A DNA stretch of 64,000 nucleotides from WFZT01 sp964571845 (GTDB lineage Bacteria > Hydrothermota > Hydrothermia > B15-G9 > WFZT01). The notes under the pieces were generated by a model. That model was not told the origin of the DNA and did not search any database. It was given only the letters and a program-made list of their open reading frames with translations. Below, piece after piece: positions 18,445-27,716 of this stretch. Positions within the stretch are counted from its first letter, which is position 1, and each line of letters begins with the position of its first letter. A program made the translations under genes and the position numbers. Where the stretch lies: assembly GCA_964571845.1 (NCBI GenBank), contig CAZNDM010000062.1, forward strand, positions 1-64,000. The letters run 5' to 3'.

Positions 18445-19353
18445 TCAGTCGTAAAGGACAGTATCAGGGATTATGTATTTAATTGGATTGATGGGCCTCC
18501 CCATTACTCTAACTTCATAATGGAGGTGTGGACCAGTGGAACGGCCCGTGTTTCCAACATAACCGATAACCTGACCGCGTCTCACAAACTGTCCCTGTCT
18601 AACAGCTGATCTGCTACAGTGTCCGTATCTCGTTGTAACTCCGAATCCGTGATCAATTTCAATCATCAAACCGTAGCCTTTAACCCACCTGACACTCTTA
18701 ACAATCCCATCTGCAGGTGCAACGATTGGCGTTCCTTCCGGCGCTGATATATCAATTCCGTCGTGATGCTTTATCTTTCCAGTAAATGGATCCCTTCTGA
18801 AACCGAATGGTGATGTCAAAATACCACTTGTGGGATATATTGATGGTGTGTGTCTTCTCAATTTTTCGTCCCTTGCAAGTTTATTGTGGATCTTTGAGAG
18901 ACTTTGAAGTTCATAATCCGAATATTTGAGCATACGGTTCAACTCAGTATCCAGATTGAAAAGGTCTCTATCAAGCGAGTCTTTAGGAATCTCAAGAGTT
19001 CCACCTATACCCATCTGCTTCTGGGCAGGCGGAATCAATGGCAATTCAGCAATGGTTCTGAGCTTATTGTCCCACTCATAAATCTGGTCCAGCTTTTTCC
19101 TTATAACAGCGACCTTATCCTCCATCTGTCGGAGGCTCTCTTTTAATTTTTTATTCTCACTCTCCAGTCTCACCTGTTTTTTGTAATCTAATTCCAGCGT
19201 AACATACCTGTAAGTTGCAAAGCCCAGAACACCGATAAAAATAAACAATGCAGTGAGAAAAGAATAAATTTTCAATGGAGTGAGTTTTATCTCTCTTGGT
19301 GTAGCATGAGGGTCGGATGGTACTATTTTTATGTCGTATTTAATCTTTTTCAT
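18445..19353 (-). CDS. M23 murein peptidase, membrane-anchored with coiled coil (second copy)
   Basis: About 302 residues: a transmembrane segment (about 25-45), a coiled coil (about 50-95) and a C-terminal M23 domain (about 185-290) with HHDGIDISAPEGTP, RYGHCS and HLHYE. Role in murein remodelling as for the family. The start ATG at 19353 is chosen because the strong promoter (TTGACA 19402-19397, TAAACT 19379-19374) puts the transcript start near 19367, which would exclude the in-frame TTG at 19368. Confidence 0.88.
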   Translation of the reverse strand: MKKIKYDIKIVPSDPHATPREIKLTPLKIYSFLTALFIFIGVLGFATYRYVTLELDYKKQVRLESENKKLKESLRQMEDKVAVIRKKLDQIYEWDNKLRTIAELPLIPPAQKQMGIGGTLEIPKDSLDRDLFNLDTELNRMLKYSDYELQSLSKIHNKLARDEKLRRHTPSIYPTSGILTSPFGFRRDPFTGKIKHHDGIDISAPEGTPIVAPADGIVKSVRWVKGYGLMIEIDHGFGVTTRYGHCSRSAVRQGQFVRRGQVIGYVGNTGRSTGPHLHYEVRVMGRPINPIKYIIPDTVLYD

Positions 19354-19373
19354 AGCAGGATGAGCCAACCTTT

Positions 19374-19402
19374 AGTTTAAAATCGGCTTTTTATAATGTC
19401 AA
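19374..19402 (-). promoter_or_regulatory. Sigma-70-type promoter for the second M23 gene
   Basis: On the minus strand TTGACA (19402-19397) and TAAACT (19379-19374) are separated by 17 bp. The predicted start of transcription lies about 14 nt before the ATG. Confidence 0.6.
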
Positions 19403-19434
19403 GCTACAAGCCCTTTTCCACAGATGCCAAAATT

Positions 19435-20178
19435 TTAGATAACAAAAAGAAGAGCACCCAGCAGGAATGTATAATATGCAAAATAGTGGAGTTTTCTAAC
19501 AAGGACCACCCTTTTCAAAATCATGATTGCCAAAAGACCTGAAATTAATGCGGAGAGAAAACCAACAATATAGCCGTAAGAAAGTGCACTTCCGGACAGA
19601 TCCTTTACTTTGAGAACTGCGGCGCCTGAAATGGCAGCAATAGACAGGAGAAATGAAAATGAGAACGCCCTTGACGGCTTAATACCAAGTAATAGTGCTG
19701 CTGTAATCGTCGCCCCCGATCGCGATATCCCTGGCAGGATGGCAAACGATTGTGCAATACCGATTAATAAAGCATCCCTGAGCGTTATCCTCTCCCGCTC
19801 ACCCCTTGTCCACCTCGTTGTCAGAAGTATGAAGCTATTTAAAAGAAAAAAGTACCTGACCCAATTGACCGACTCAAAAAGTCCCTCGATAACATCACCC
19901 AAAAGAACACCTACCACTCCCGCCGGTATTGTTCCCACAACTATCAATAGCAGAGGCTGCTCGGTGAAGGAGTATCTCCTGAATTGAAAAATTTCAAGAA
20001 TATCACGCCACAGGTATATCACAACAGCAGTAAGGGTTGCGACATGCAGGAAAACCTCAAATGTTATACCCGGAAAATGGACATTGAGGAAATTTTCAAA
20101 AACAACGAGATGACCGGACGATGAAATTGGTAAAAATTCTGTTAATCCCTGAACCAGGCCGAGAAGAAAATACTTCAA
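19435..20178 (-). CDS. uppP: Undecaprenyl-diphosphate phosphatase
   Basis: The 247-residue polytopic protein has both BacA/UppP motifs: QGLTEFLPISSSGHLVV near the N-terminus and PGISRSGATI in the middle. It recycles the undecaprenyl carrier for cell-wall synthesis. It directly follows the MerR-like gene (1-nt junction), in a run of envelope genes. Confidence 0.95.
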   Translation of the reverse strand: MKYFLLGLVQGLTEFLPISSSGHLVVFENFLNVHFPGITFEVFLHVATLTAVVIYLWRDILEIFQFRRYSFTEQPLLLIVVGTIPAGVVGVLLGDVIEGLFESVNWVRYFFLLNSFILLTTRWTRGERERITLRDALLIGIAQSFAILPGISRSGATITAALLLGIKPSRAFSFSFLLSIAAISGAAVLKVKDLSGSALSYGYIVGFLSALISGLLAIMILKRVVLVRKLHYFAYYTFLLGALLFVI

Positions 20179-20568
20179 TTAAGAAATCTCCCCGAGTTCC
20201 CTCTTTAATTTCGTTATTTCGTCCAGCAGTTTTCTGATCTCACCTTTAAGGGACCTCAGAAAAGTCTTCAGGGCACGATTGTAAAAATCCGCGTTGTGTA
20301 TGTCTCTCAACTGATAACTGATCTTTTTAAGATCCTCACCACTATCCTGAAGAGCTTTAACTATGAGGGCTATCTGAATATCTCTGCGAGTATATCTTCT
20401 CTTTCCACCCTTCCTGACAGGCTTTAAAAGTCCATGCTCCTTCTCCCAATACCTCAATTGTTCAGGCCTTACCCCCACAATCTCAGCCACTTCTGATATC
20501 TTCCAGTAGAGTTTTTCCGGGATGTCTTGCATTCCATAAAGAGTATAACTACGAAGCCTTACGGTCAA
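20179..20568 (-). CDS. MerR-family transcriptional regulator
   Basis: The 129-residue protein has an N-terminal MerR winged helix: YWKISEVAEIVGVRPEQLRY, then WEKEHGLLKPVRKGGKRRYT. A short coiled coil follows (about 95-125). No metal-binding cysteines are present, so it resembles the small MerR-like regulators found next to cell-wall or chaperone genes. The start is uncertain: TTG at 20568 overlaps the upstream gene by 20 nt, and an ATG lies 12 codons further in. Confidence 0.82.
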   Translation of the reverse strand: MTVRLRSYTLYGMQDIPEKLYWKISEVAEIVGVRPEQLRYWEKEHGLLKPVRKGGKRRYTRRDIQIALIVKALQDSGEDLKKISYQLRDIHNADFYNRALKTFLRSLKGEIRKLLDEITKLKRELGEIS

Positions 20569-22555
20569 GTAATTCTTCTGTTAAGTGCGAATAAAGCATT
20601 CTGTAAAGCCTGAAATCTTTCATTATTCTCCTGACATAATTCCGTGTTTCCCGAAATGGAATAAACTCAACAAATAGCTGGGGATCTGCTGAGATTCCCA
20701 TGCTCCTGTACTTCTTTATCCATCTATCTACTCTCTTTTCACCGGCATTATAGGCAGCAAGAGCAAAAACAGGGTTACCCTGATATCTCTCCAGCAGGGA
20801 ATTGAGATACTTAACACCAATCTCTATGTTGAAGTAAGGATCAAAGAGTTCATCCAGCTTAACTTTTCTACCTGCAATTCTTGAGGCTGTTGACGGCATC
20901 AACTGTGCTATACCCACAGCTCCCGCTGGTGACACTGCCATGTGGTTAAAATGACTCTCCTCTCTCAATAAAGAGACAAAGAGAAATGGCTCATCTGTCC
21001 TGCCCTCGATAAAAGACCAGTAGGCAAGAGGGAAACCAAAAATCAAGCTTTTCCTGCCCTGCTCGAGCTTCCTGTATCTCTTGAAAATCTCAACTGTGAG
21101 ATTATCAGCACCTGTAAGATAGGCAAATTCTACACACTCCTGAAGTTCACACTTCTTCAAAGATCTCAAGGCGTAGTTATTGAGTCCGAGTAATGTGAAA
21201 ATGTGGTATCTGTCCCAGTAAGAATCTGGCTTATCGAGAAACTTCCCATTCTTCTCTATCATCGGGATGAGAATTGAATCCACATCGGGCAACTTCTTCT
21301 CTCCATTGGTTATCCATGTAAAGTAAGAAAACGGATGAGCCTTTATGAGCGAATCCCTGTAGGCTGAAACCCCAGAAATTTTGTAAAGCCAGAACAATGC
21401 CTGAGCACGCGCAAAGGAATCCCTTGTTTTTAAAGATCTTTTGAAGAAATCAATTGCTCCCCTCTTCTCCCCATAAATCATGTATGTCAGTCCCATACGC
21501 ATCAAATACTCAGGAGAACCTATACCATGAGGAATTTTTCTCTTCCACTTTTTAAAAACGTCCGGATGGTTTATAAAAATGAATGAAAGCTCGTACGACG
21601 CATAGGCGCGGTATTTCCCGCTACCTTTAATAACTCTCAAAAATAGGGGCACTGCTTTTGACAGTTTCCTTTTCTTCTCGTATGAAAGTGCGACATAGTA
21701 AAGGAGTGAATCGGGGACAAGCCCCTTTCTGTACAGTTTTAGTAACTTTGAATAATACCCCGCCCTGTAATAGGCTATTGTCAGATAATGATACTTCTTC
21801 GATAGCTTCGACTTTCTCAGATACTTTATTGCTCTCCTGTATTTTCCTCTGTAAAAAGCGCACAATCCCTTGTAAAAAGTATATCTTCCGCTGACATACC
21901 TGATCACTTTATAAGCAAATGGACTCTTGTAATAACGAGTTACAAGTCTCACAGCTATACTGTCAGCTGCGGATTTCTGCTTTTTGAACCTTTTTATGTT
22001 GTGTAAGTAATAAAGAGCCTCTGCTCTATTTGCATAAATTTTCAATCTTCGTCTGTAAGTCCTAAAGATTTTTTCGTAGTCAGCATAATCTCCATCAGAG
22101 TACATAAACCGCAAAGCCTGCATTATTGCCCTTTCAACAAAGGGACTCTCAGGATACCTCTTTGCAAGGATTTTTAAATCAACCGGTATGTAAGTCTTTC
22201 TCTGGAGATCAATATTTTTATTGATCCTCAGGTAAAGCAAGAAATCTCCCAGATCAGGGTATCTTGTGAGCCCTCTTTCGACAAGCTCATAAAAAACACT
22301 GTCACCAGCAGGGGTATTGTAGGCAGAGTAGAGAAACGCAAAAAATTCCGGTTTTTTAAGAGATCCGGTTCTTGTAGAAAAATACTGATAGAGGATCTCG
22401 TACTCCCTCATCCTGAGGAGTGATACAGTGAAGTAGAAACGCTCGTCAACATTGGAAATAGAGGAGGAATTGTAAATTGCAGGCCAGTTTCTCGTCAGAA
22501 TAGCAGTGGAAAGGGAAGCTTTAAGACTGAGAGCGGCGAAAAGAAAAAAAATCAT
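20549..22555 (-). CDS. Lytic murein transglycosylase with SLT domain
   Basis: The roughly 668-residue exported protein has a signal peptide, a long helical (TPR-like) N-terminal region and a C-terminal SLT domain: LLREESHFNHMAVSPAGAVG (catalytic Glu in REES), IAQLMPSTAS and FALAAYNAGEKRV. It resembles soluble lytic transglycosylase Slt70. No SD: the coding region begins 12 nt after the tRNA-Gly 3' end (6 nt if the in-frame TTG at 22561 is used), so the mRNA 5' end may be made by tRNA processing. Confidence 0.88.
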   Translation of the reverse strand: MIFFLFAALSLKASLSTAILTRNWPAIYNSSSISNVDERFYFTVSLLRMREYEILYQYFSTRTGSLKKPEFFAFLYSAYNTPAGDSVFYELVERGLTRYPDLGDFLLYLRINKNIDLQRKTYIPVDLKILAKRYPESPFVERAIMQALRFMYSDGDYADYEKIFRTYRRRLKIYANRAEALYYLHNIKRFKKQKSAADSIAVRLVTRYYKSPFAYKVIRYVSGRYTFYKGLCAFYRGKYRRAIKYLRKSKLSKKYHYLTIAYYRAGYYSKLLKLYRKGLVPDSLLYYVALSYEKKRKLSKAVPLFLRVIKGSGKYRAYASYELSFIFINHPDVFKKWKRKIPHGIGSPEYLMRMGLTYMIYGEKRGAIDFFKRSLKTRDSFARAQALFWLYKISGVSAYRDSLIKAHPFSYFTWITNGEKKLPDVDSILIPMIEKNGKFLDKPDSYWDRYHIFTLLGLNNYALRSLKKCELQECVEFAYLTGADNLTVEIFKRYRKLEQGRKSLIFGFPLAYWSFIEGRTDEPFLFVSLLREESHFNHMAVSPAGAVGIAQLMPSTASRIAGRKVKLDELFDPYFNIEIGVKYLNSLLERYQGNPVFALAAYNAGEKRVDRWIKKYRSMGISADPQLFVEFIPFRETRNYVRRIMKDFRLYRMLYSHLTEELLDRKAS

Positions 22556-22567
22556 ATTCAATAAAAA

Positions 22568-22639
22568 AGCGGGCGACGGGATTCGAACCCGCGACCCTCA
22601 GCTTGGGAAGCTGATGCTCTCCCTCTGAGCTACGCCCGC
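22568..22639 (-). tRNA. tRNA-Gly (anticodon CCC)
   Basis: Read on the minus strand, the 72-nt sequence folds as a full cloverleaf. Acceptor GCGGGCG pairs with CGCCCGC and the discriminator is U. The D stem is GCTC/GAGC. Anticodon stem TCAGC/GCTGA encloses loop TTCCCAA. T loop is TTCGAAT. No CCA is encoded; a T-run follows the discriminator directly. Confidence 0.95.
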
Positions 22640-22654
22640 ATATATGTGTCTTTA

Positions 22655-22684
22655 TTTATAACACCTCCACCTTTATTCAGTCAA
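22655..22684 (-). promoter_or_regulatory. Promoter for tRNA-Gly and the transglycosylase gene
   Basis: On the minus strand TTGACT (22684-22679) and TATAAA (22660-22655) are 18 bp apart, placing initiation about 9 nt before the tRNA. Confidence 0.6.
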
Positions 22685-22728
22685 GGAGACTCCCATTGTG
22701 GGCATCCGGTCCATTAAAATTTTAGCAC

Positions 22729-24255
22729 ATGGAAAAGGTTATCATTCTTGACTTCGGATCTCAGTACACCCAGCTTATCGCCAGAAGGGTTAGAGAGTGG
22801 CATGTTTACTCCGAAATAGTCCCTTACAACATCACTCCACAAACCATCGGAGATGATGTGATCGCTATTATCCTGAGTGGAGGACCTGGTAGTGTGTACG
22901 ATGAAAATCCGTACCTGCCAGATCCCGGGATATTTAAATTGAATAAACCCATACTTGGAATCTGCTACGGATTACAGATCATAACCCATCTCCTTGGTGG
23001 TAAGGTTGCTCCTGCAAAGGAAAAAGAGTATGGCCTTGCGACACTTACCGTAAAAGGCAGGTCTCCTTTATTCGAAAACCTCCCTGAAAAATTTAAGGTA
23101 TGGATGAGTCATGGAGACAAAGTCCTGAGTATTCCACACGGTTTCAAAATTATAGGCTCCACGGAAAATTCAGAATATGCCGCTATTGCCCACGAGGATT
23201 TAAAAATTTATGGCCTCCAATTTCACCCTGAAGTCGCTCACACAGAATATGGTAGTGAGATCATAAAAAATTTCTTATTCAGAATTGCAAAAGCACGGGG
23301 CGAATGGAAACTCGAAAACTTTGCCGAAACCCTGATAAATCAGATCCAGGAGCAGGTTGATGGTCATGGCGTCATTCTCGCACTCTCAGGGGGTGTTGAT
23401 TCCTCTGTCGTCGCCAGACTCCTTGAAAAGTCCGTCGGCGAAAGTTTCTATCCCATTTTTATTGACACCGGACTCCTGAAAATCGGTGAAAAGGAAAGAA
23501 TCAAACGCCATTTTGGCCACTTAAAAAATTTAATAGTCGTTGATGCCGCCCGTGAGTTCCTTGAATCCCTGAAAGGTATCGAAGATCCCGAATCGAAAAG
23601 AAAGATCATAGGCGAAAAATTCATCGAAATCTTTACGAGGGAGTCTTTGAAATTGAAGGACAGAATCAGGTTCCTCGCTCAGGGAACCCTCTATCCGGAT
23701 GTCATAGAATCAACACCTGTAGTTGGACCATCTGAGACCATTAAATCACACCATAATGTGGGTGGACTCCCTGACTGGCTGCCTTTTGAACTTCTCGAAC
23801 CTCTGAGGATGCTCTTTAAAGACGAGGTCAGACAGCTCGGACGAATCCTCGGAATGGACGAAGAGCTCATAAAAAGACACCCCTTCCCCGGTCCGGGTTT
23901 TGCTATCAGAATTATCGGAAGTGTAACTGAAGAAAGACTGAAACTTGTGAAAACCGCTGATCTGATTATTGAGGAAGAGATAAAAAAAGCCGGCCTGTAC
24001 GACGAGCTCTGGCAGATCTTTCCTGTACTCCTCCCTATCAAAACAGTGGGGGTTATGGGGGATAAAAGAACTTACGAATATGTTATTGCAATCAGGGCTG
24101 TTACAAGTGTGGACGGAATGACAGCGGATTGGGCAAAACTTCCTTATGAAGTCCTTGAGAAAATTTCCTCAAGGATTGTCAACGAAATCGTGGGGATAAA
24201 CAGAGTTGTGTACGACATAACATCCAAGCCACCTGCCACCATTGAATGGGAATAG
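22729..24255 (+). CDS. guaA: GMP synthase (glutamine-hydrolysing)
   Basis: The 508-residue enzyme is complete. The class I amidotransferase domain has LGICYGLQ (nucleophile Cys79) and LQFHPEV. The ATP-pyrophosphatase P-loop is LALSGGVDSSVVARL (about 215-229), and the C-terminal dimerisation domain has PFPGPGFAIRI and SKPPATIEWE. It converts XMP to GMP. No SD is present; TAAAAT (22715-22720) ends 8 nt before the ATG, suggesting a leaderless message. Confidence 0.97.
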   Translation: MEKVIILDFGSQYTQLIARRVREWHVYSEIVPYNITPQTIGDDVIAIILSGGPGSVYDENPYLPDPGIFKLNKPILGICYGLQIITHLLGGKVAPAKEKEYGLATLTVKGRSPLFENLPEKFKVWMSHGDKVLSIPHGFKIIGSTENSEYAAIAHEDLKIYGLQFHPEVAHTEYGSEIIKNFLFRIAKARGEWKLENFAETLINQIQEQVDGHGVILALSGGVDSSVVARLLEKSVGESFYPIFIDTGLLKIGEKERIKRHFGHLKNLIVVDAAREFLESLKGIEDPESKRKIIGEKFIEIFTRESLKLKDRIRFLAQGTLYPDVIESTPVVGPSETIKSHHNVGGLPDWLPFELLEPLRMLFKDEVRQLGRILGMDEELIKRHPFPGPGFAIRIIGSVTEERLKLVKTADLIIEEEIKKAGLYDELWQIFPVLLPIKTVGVMGDKRTYEYVIAIRAVTSVDGMTADWAKLPYEVLEKISSRIVNEIVGINRVVYDITSKPPATIEWE

Positions 24256-24316
24256 CCCTCCTGGAACATTAGATTGATCCCCTCCGTCTAAATTAACAAA
24301 CAACGGAGGTGAAAGA

Positions 24317-24727
24317 ATGAACCTGCTGATGATAACTCTGATAATGCTTGCAGGACCAATGAACATCCCAGTCAAAAAGTTGATCGTGTCTCCCACCCTG
24401 CAGGAGAAGCTGGAGTTAAAGGGAAACCAGTTAAATGAGATCAAAAACATCTGGTTTGAAAGCCGGGAAAAACTTATACCCCTGAATGCTCGCAGGCAAA
24501 AACTTCTGCTCGATATAGAAAAGGAGTTGAGCAAAGACGATGTCAATCTTGAGAATTTGAAGAAGCTATACGATGAACTTGGAGATGTTATCTCCAGGAT
24601 CAGGTATATCAAAACAAAGACGATGGTTAGTGTGAAGCAGGTACTGACGAGGAAACAGCTGATAAAGCTCGAAGAGGAAAGGTTGAGATGGAAGAGATAT
24701 CCTCCCCCACTTCCTTACCATAAATAA
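24317..24727 (+). CDS. Spy/CpxP-like periplasmic helical protein
   Basis: The 136-residue protein has an N-terminal hydrophobic signal (MNLLMITLIMLAG). An all-helical charged body follows, with a QEKLELKGNQLNEIKNIW helix, a middle helix and a VLTRKQLIKLEEERLRWKRY helix. This is the plan of LTxxQ / heavy-metal-sensor (Spy-like) proteins; a true LTxxQ is only approximated by LTRKQ. Good SD (GGAGGT). It lies 61 nt after guaA, convergent with the subtilase gene. Confidence 0.55.
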   Translation: MNLLMITLIMLAGPMNIPVKKLIVSPTLQEKLELKGNQLNEIKNIWFESREKLIPLNARRQKLLLDIEKELSKDDVNLENLKKLYDELGDVISRIRYIKTKTMVSVKQVLTRKQLIKLEEERLRWKRYPPPLPYHK

Positions 24728-24732
24728 AAAGA

Positions 24733-24767
24733 GGGGGCGGGGCGCGCGTTCCGCGCGCCCCGCCCCC
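24733..24767 (-). terminator. GC-rich inverted repeat (hairpin 2), likely terminator on the minus strand
   Basis: Perfect 16-bp arms 24733-24748 and 24752-24767 with loop TTC; the arm is GGGGGCGGGGCGCGCG. Read on the minus strand, downstream of the subtilase stop, the stem is followed by CTCTTTTTATTTA, a usable U-tract. No U-tract follows on the plus strand. Same family as 6493-6539. Confidence 0.75.
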
Positions 24768-24788
24768 AGAATTTCACAAACCACCCAT

Positions 24789-27659
24789 CTATTTAACTAT
24801 CATCAACCTCTGAATAGCTCTCGTCTCCCCAGCTCTAAATTCTACAAAGTAAACTCCAGCTTTCAATCCGCGTAAGTTCATGTCTATCGTGTGGGGGCCA
24901 GCCCCAAGTGTTCCCCTGAACACCTTTCTAACCGCTCTTCCACTGATATCGTACAGGCTGATCTCAACATCCTGCCTGCTCGCGAGCGTGAAGCTCAATG
25001 TGCTGAACCCTCTTGTTACATTGGGAGCCAGCTTCAAAGGCACAAATCCGGGCTGAACCTGACTCTCCTCAACACTAACAAGGTAGGCATGGTAGGCTGA
25101 ATCAACATTGGCGTAGTAAGCACCAAGAGATACGCCACCGACAATTGCAAACACAACTGAATCTTCCTGGCCCGGTGCAAGGGAGAATGGTCCAGCTGAA
25201 ACAACGACACTGTAATCGTTTGCTGATGTCTGGTTACCGTAGTGCAAAATTCCCGACATGAATTTCCATTCATTCTGGTCCGTCATTCCCGTGTCCGGAT
25301 AGACATAGGTTGGGTTGGAGATGGTGCTTATATTTGCAACATTGTCCCTTGGATAGAGCAGGGTTATACCAACTGCGGGGCTGTAGTTCAGGGGCGTCAT
25401 GAAAGCTGTGTACCTTGTAGTGTCAACAAAGGCGAAGTTCTGGGATGGATCCTGCCCTATATCAAAGTCAATAAACTGAGCTGCATAGAGGTTATCAAGT
25501 GATGATGTGCCGTTGTTTCTGAAAACATACTTCATTATCACAAAATCATTTATCCCATCCCTTGAAAATCCGTAGGCTATCTGCTCGACAGTAACATTCT
25601 GTGGATTCGGGTGCCCGGAATCTGACATCATACCCCAGATCTCCTGATTCCCGACTGCTGGTGGAATGACATAGTAGAGCCTTCCAAGAGGATCCGTTGT
25701 ATAAACCCAGTCTCCATCCTCTGTTCCGTGTTCATACCAGTTGTCAACGAGATATGTGGAGTCATTACCAAAGGCGAGTGAGCCATAGAAGAGTGTGTTG
25801 GATCCGTTCTTTGGATAAATAAACCCATTCCCCATCAGCTGATCTGAAGACATAAAGCCGATGCCGCCGTTGTCAGTTACTGTAAGGATGCAGTTCCCGG
25901 TGTCAATATTGGCAAAGTCGAATCTTGGAGTACCAATTTCAAGTGAAAATTCGAGGTCGGTGGTGTAAGAAGTTGAAGTTTCGATGTGGAGGACAAAGTT
26001 GACAGTGGTCCCGGATGGAGTTGAAGGTGAAACATAGAGGGTGAACGGATCTGCCTGGTTGCTCACTGTATCGTTGCGAGCAATATCGCCGAAGTTACCC
26101 ACAGAGTCAAGGATTGTAACATCCTTTGAGCCGAGTCTTAGATAACCAACAGCCGAATGGGCAGTAGAGTCAGCAAGATTGGCAAGGTAAACGATTACAT
26201 TTGCAGTGTCTCCCGGATCCAGTCTTCCGTTGTTATCGTCCACGACAACATTGATCAGAGCCAGATACGGCTGATCCGGAGCCGGAGTTAGCTCTATTGC
26301 AGCAAGCACATCCAGACGGCCCCAGCCGTAGTCATTGTTCGGGAATGTGTATCCGGGCACATGGTAAGCGGAATTTGTAAGTATGGAATAAATCTGATAG
26401 TAATCGAGAACAGGGTTCTTGGACAGGATAAGTGCAATGGCGCCTGTAACATGAGGGGCTGACATGGATGTTCCGTCCCATGTCTGGTAACCGCCTCCGG
26501 GAACTGATGAGTAAATACTTTGACCTGGTGCCACTATGTCCGGTTTTATGAAATTCCAATCGGGTCTGCTCCAGTAGGTCTGATCATTCCAGGGATAAGC
26601 ATTGGGAGCGGGTCCCCTCTGAGAAAAGCTCGTCACGGCATCTGTTCTCGTGGTTGCTCCCACACCGATTACAGTGGGATAGTTACCCGGTGAACTCGCC
26701 CTTATATGCGGGCAGTTCATGTCATAGTTTCCAATTGAGAAAACGGGGATAAGTCCAAGTGACCTTATTGTCCAGATTACATTCCAGTATGTGGTTGACA
26801 TCGAGTCACATGAACCCCAGGAATTGTTTATAACCCTGAGGTTGACACCTGAGTCAACCACGAGACTGCCGAACCACTGGAAAGATCTTGTAATCCAGCT
26901 TGAGTAACCGCCAGACGATGTAAACGCCTTGGCAGCCACAAACATCGCACCCGGGGCAACTCCTATGTCCCTTGTGAATGGTCCGTAACCGTCTCCTCCC
27001 AGTATGGTTCCCATGGTGTGGGTACCGTGACCATTGTCATCGTAAGGAGCGGGAAAATTCCCATGTGTGGCATCATAAAAGTGTCCTGCAAACTTTCCAG
27101 AAAGCGCAGGATGTGATGTATCCACTCCGGTGTCGAGATTTGCAACTATTATCCCCTGCCCTGTGTAACCCAGCCTCCAGACACTATCCGCATTTATCTT
27201 ACTTATGTTCCAATAAACAACTTTTGGATCAGCTGATTGGGTGTTACGGGCAGGTAAAGCTGTTAAAAACGCCTTACTGTCAAGCTCAATCCTCGCAACA
27301 TCCTCTCTTTCCGCAAGTCTGTAAATAACATCCTTAGTAGCTTTGACATAAACAGCATTGATAATCCAGAAACCCTCTTTTTCCATGACTCTGTCTGCAT
27401 TCGCATCAAGGAATTCGAGAATCGGCCTCTGGGACTCCTTTGCGAGACTTCTGAGGTACTCTACCTCAGTCTTCCTATCTCCCTTAAACATCTTTTCCAG
27501 ATCCTGATAGGATGGCTGCTCTGCGGGGTACACCATCACTCTAATAAACTCGTCGCTGCCAGCTTTTTCCAGGACCTTCTGCAGATCCTCTGTAATCGTT
27601 GCCTTTGCGTTTAGTACTGTGAACATCAGCAAAGACAACACGACCATCAACTTCTTCAT
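24789..27659 (-). CDS. Secreted subtilisin-like serine peptidase (S8) with C-terminal sorting domain
   Basis: The 956-residue preproenzyme has a signal peptide (about 1-20) and an inhibitor-like propeptide (about 25-125). The S8 domain has Asp176 (LDTGVDTSHPAL), His211 (GHGTHTMG) and Ser near 398 (GTSMSAPHVTG), with an oxyanion Asn in SIGN. Beta domains follow, then a Por-secretion-like end (ISLYDISGRAVRKVF, LKAGVYFVEF, final QRLMIVK). It is a likely cell-surface or released protease and a paralogue of the one at 46932. GGAGGTCAAAATG gives a strong start. Confidence 0.9.
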   Translation of the reverse strand: MKKLMVVLSLLMFTVLNAKATITEDLQKVLEKAGSDEFIRVMVYPAEQPSYQDLEKMFKGDRKTEVEYLRSLAKESQRPILEFLDANADRVMEKEGFWIINAVYVKATKDVIYRLAEREDVARIELDSKAFLTALPARNTQSADPKVVYWNISKINADSVWRLGYTGQGIIVANLDTGVDTSHPALSGKFAGHFYDATHGNFPAPYDDNGHGTHTMGTILGGDGYGPFTRDIGVAPGAMFVAAKAFTSSGGYSSWITRSFQWFGSLVVDSGVNLRVINNSWGSCDSMSTTYWNVIWTIRSLGLIPVFSIGNYDMNCPHIRASSPGNYPTVIGVGATTRTDAVTSFSQRGPAPNAYPWNDQTYWSRPDWNFIKPDIVAPGQSIYSSVPGGGYQTWDGTSMSAPHVTGAIALILSKNPVLDYYQIYSILTNSAYHVPGYTFPNNDYGWGRLDVLAAIELTPAPDQPYLALINVVVDDNNGRLDPGDTANVIVYLANLADSTAHSAVGYLRLGSKDVTILDSVGNFGDIARNDTVSNQADPFTLYVSPSTPSGTTVNFVLHIETSTSYTTDLEFSLEIGTPRFDFANIDTGNCILTVTDNGGIGFMSSDQLMGNGFIYPKNGSNTLFYGSLAFGNDSTYLVDNWYEHGTEDGDWVYTTDPLGRLYYVIPPAVGNQEIWGMMSDSGHPNPQNVTVEQIAYGFSRDGINDFVIMKYVFRNNGTSSLDNLYAAQFIDFDIGQDPSQNFAFVDTTRYTAFMTPLNYSPAVGITLLYPRDNVANISTISNPTYVYPDTGMTDQNEWKFMSGILHYGNQTSANDYSVVVSAGPFSLAPGQEDSVVFAIVGGVSLGAYYANVDSAYHAYLVSVEESQVQPGFVPLKLAPNVTRGFSTLSFTLASRQDVEISLYDISGRAVRKVFRGTLGAGPHTIDMNLRGLKAGVYFVEFRAGETRAIQRLMIVK

Positions 27660-27716
27660 TTTGACCTCCTATTTTGAAATTTGATTGGTTTATTTTAATT
27701 TATCCCCACCCCCTTT

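Noticed and set aside
22640..22728. Purine riboswitch before guaA
   Set aside because: The interval is occupied by the divergent tRNA promoter; the guaA -10-like box lies 8 nt from the ATG, leaving no room for a leader.
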